Position numbers and translations under genes: made by a program. The notes under the pieces are model-generated. The model was given only the letters and a program-made list of their open reading frames with translations, was not told the origin of the DNA and searched no databases. Below are positions 7,368 to 8,421 of a stretch of DNA of 8,421 nt, in pieces (the stretch's first letter is position 1; each line of letters begins with the position of its first letter). The DNA lies in assembly GCA_947441325.1 (NCBI GenBank), contig CANETR010000062.1:1-8421 (forward strand). The letters run 5' to 3'. Source of the stretch: Saprospiraceae bacterium. GTDB taxonomy: Bacteria > Bacteroidota > Bacteroidia > Chitinophagales > Saprospiraceae.

Positions 7368-7410
7368 AAAAAGTGAGCGGATGAAACAAAAGTAAGTGTT
7401 CATCCGCTCA
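7368..7410 (-). terminator. Rho-independent terminator of nhaD
   Basis: A perfect 12-bp inverted repeat (TGAGCGGATGAA at 7374-7385, its complement at 7399-7410) with a 13-nt loop begins 23 nt after the nhaD stop codon. Read on the minus strand, the stem is followed by C and then TTTTT (7372-7368), the layout of an intrinsic terminator. The loop is longer than usual. On the plus strand the stem is followed by A-rich DNA rather than a T-run, so it should act only on minus-strand transcripts. It ends 12 nt before the start of the HAD-UbiA gene. Confidence 0.7.
7387..7394 (-). promoter_or_regulatory. Possible -7 element for the HAD-UbiA gene, inside the terminator
   Basis: The minus strand reads TACTTTTG at 7394-7387, an exact match to the Bacteroidota -7 consensus TAnnTTTG, about 30 nt before the ATG at 7356. 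No TTG lies at the normal 19-21 bp spacing; the nearest is at 7411-7409, only 14 bp upstream, and the next is 33 bp away. The element lies in the loop of the hairpin and includes one base outside the right-hand arm region only. The match could be chance, but the gene needs some promoter if the hairpin terminates nhaD transcription. Confidence 0.3.
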
Positions 7411-7433
7411 AAATAAAATATGTTTTGCAAAAT

Positions 7434-8421
7434 TTAGTGTGGTTTTGCTCCAGTACTGTTTTGTAAGTGATGAACAGCCTCCTCTATGCCTAAGACTCCT
7501 TCCATAAGTGGATGTAATAAAAAGAAGGCTGCTGCCCCGGCTAAAAATCCAATGAGCGCAATCCAACTGATATTTTTTAAATACCACATGAAATTTATTT
7601 TTTCCATTCCCATAGCAGCTACACCAGCTGCCGAGCCAATGATGAGCATAGAACCACCCGTTCCGGCAGAGTAGGCAAGGAAATGCCAGATTTTTGAATC
7701 AGTTGCGTATTCCTCAAGCGAATACATGCCCATCGCAGCGGCAACAAGTGGCACATTGTCTATAATTGCCGAACCAAAGCCCAGCAGTAGTATTACAATG
7801 TCCGTACCAGTAACATTGGGTAGGAAATTAGTTTCGGCGGGTAGAGCCACATTCATTAGTCCGGCAAATGCACTAAGTTGACCAAGTGACTCAAGCGCGC
7901 CAACGCCCATCAAAATCCCTAGGAAAAATAAAATGCTCGAGGTGTCAATTCTGGAAAGAGCCGTTTTGGCTGATGAAATATGATTTGTTTTGAATTTCTC
8001 TTCAGGTTGTAAGTATTCAGAAATGAGCCATACTATGCCCAAGGACAACATCATACCCATATAGGGTGGCAGGTGCGTGATGGTTTTGAAAACCGGAACA
8101 AAGAGCAGGCCACAAACGCCAGCAATTAGCATAATTAAACTGGCCTTTGAACTATATTTTTGCGTTTCCTCCTGCTTTTCGCTTTCAGATGTTTGTATGT
8201 TTCCTCTAAAGGATTTGTTTCTACTGATAATTAAAACAGGTACTAATAAACAGACTACCGAGGGTACGATTAGGAATAAAACCAAAGGAACTGTACTTAC
8301 ATTTTTTCCAATCCAAAGCATAGTGGTGGTAACATCTCCAATGGGAGACCAGGCTCCTCCGGCATTTGCTGCAATAACAACTATGGAAGCATAAAACCAT
8401 CTTTCCTTTTGGTCGGGCACC
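7434..8421 (-). CDS. nhaD: NhaD-type sodium/proton antiporter, N-terminus cut by window edge
   Basis: The visible 328 residues are the central and C-terminal part of an NhaD antiporter, an inner-membrane protein that exports Na+ (or Li+) in exchange for protons. Near the cut end is the family motif AANAGGAWSPIGDVTTTMLW (fragment residues 18-37). Further on are LGILMGVGALESLG (167-180), SAIIDNVPLVAAAMGMY (217-233) and AYSAGTGGSMLIIGSAAG (249-266), then MGMEKINFMWYLK. Hydrophobic helices alternate through the fragment; a charged Glu/Gln/Lys loop lies at about 79-92. The GTG at 8420-8418 is an internal Val of the conserved VPD segment, not the start; comparison with the usual length of about 430-480 residues suggests some 110-150 residues lie beyond the right edge. 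The stop is TAA at 7436-7434, followed by a terminator hairpin. Assignment to NhaD rather than the wider ArsB/NhaD ion-transporter group rests on these motifs. Confidence 0.93.
   Translation of the reverse strand, partial: VPDQKERWFYASIVVIAANAGGAWSPIGDVTTTMLWIGKNVSTVPLVLFLIVPSVVCLLVPVLIISRNKSFRGNIQTSESEKQEETQKYSSKASLIMLIAGVCGLLFVPVFKTITHLPPYMGMMLSLGIVWLISEYLQPEEKFKTNHISSAKTALSRIDTSSILFFLGILMGVGALESLGQLSAFAGLMNVALPAETNFLPNVTGTDIVILLLGFGSAIIDNVPLVAAAMGMYSLEEYATDSKIWHFLAYSAGTGGSMLIIGSAAGVAAMGMEKINFMWYLKNISWIALIGFLAGAAAFFLLHPLMEGVLGIEEAVHHLQNSTGAKPH

Noticed and set aside
8077..8394. 105-codon open frame on the plus strand opposite nhaD
   Set aside because: It is antisense to strongly conserved NhaD sequence, and its translation shows no family motif or signal; it is a by-product of the real gene's codons.

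Overview
The window looks like chromosomal DNA from a member of the Bacteroidota. The DNA is AT-rich. No start codon has a strong Shine-Dalgarno sequence. The one clear promoter has the Bacteroidota form (TTG, 20 bp, TAnnTTTG). The encoded families (long periplasmic TPR protein plus beta-barrel, KdsC-type HAD next to a UbiA prenyltransferase, NhaD antiporter) are typical of that phylum. I cannot place it to genus. There is no sign of a mobile element, CRISPR array, rRNA or tRNA.

Layout, left to right. Positions 1-82 (minus) hold the first 27 codons of ribulose-phosphate 3-epimerase (rpe), cut by the window edge. Positions 215-1870 (minus) encode an outer-membrane beta-barrel protein, and 1900-5058 (minus) a 1052-residue exported TPR protein. 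These two lie 29 bp apart and are probably one operon, transcribed from a good promoter at 5113-5143; rpe follows 132 bp downstream. The 128-bp divergent region 5059-5186 separates them from 5187-6014 (plus), an exported PI-PLC/GDPD-superfamily protein of the Aim6-like type. Its 3' end overlaps by 20 bp, tail to tail, a 453-residue gene at 5995-7356 (minus) that joins a KdsC-type HAD phosphatase to a UbiA-type membrane prenyltransferase in a single reading frame. A strong hairpin (7374-7410) separates this from nhaD (7434 to the right edge, minus), which lacks its N-terminus.

Most of the window is envelope-related: an outer-membrane barrel with a large periplasmic scaffold-like partner, a secreted phosphodiesterase-like enzyme, a phosphatase/prenyltransferase fusion, and an inner-membrane sodium/proton antiporter. 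rpe is pentose-phosphate metabolism. The points most worth a second look are the HAD-UbiA fusion, the uncharacterised TPR/barrel pair, and a promoter-like -7 element sitting in the loop of the nhaD terminator hairpin. Nothing resembles a defence or mobile system.
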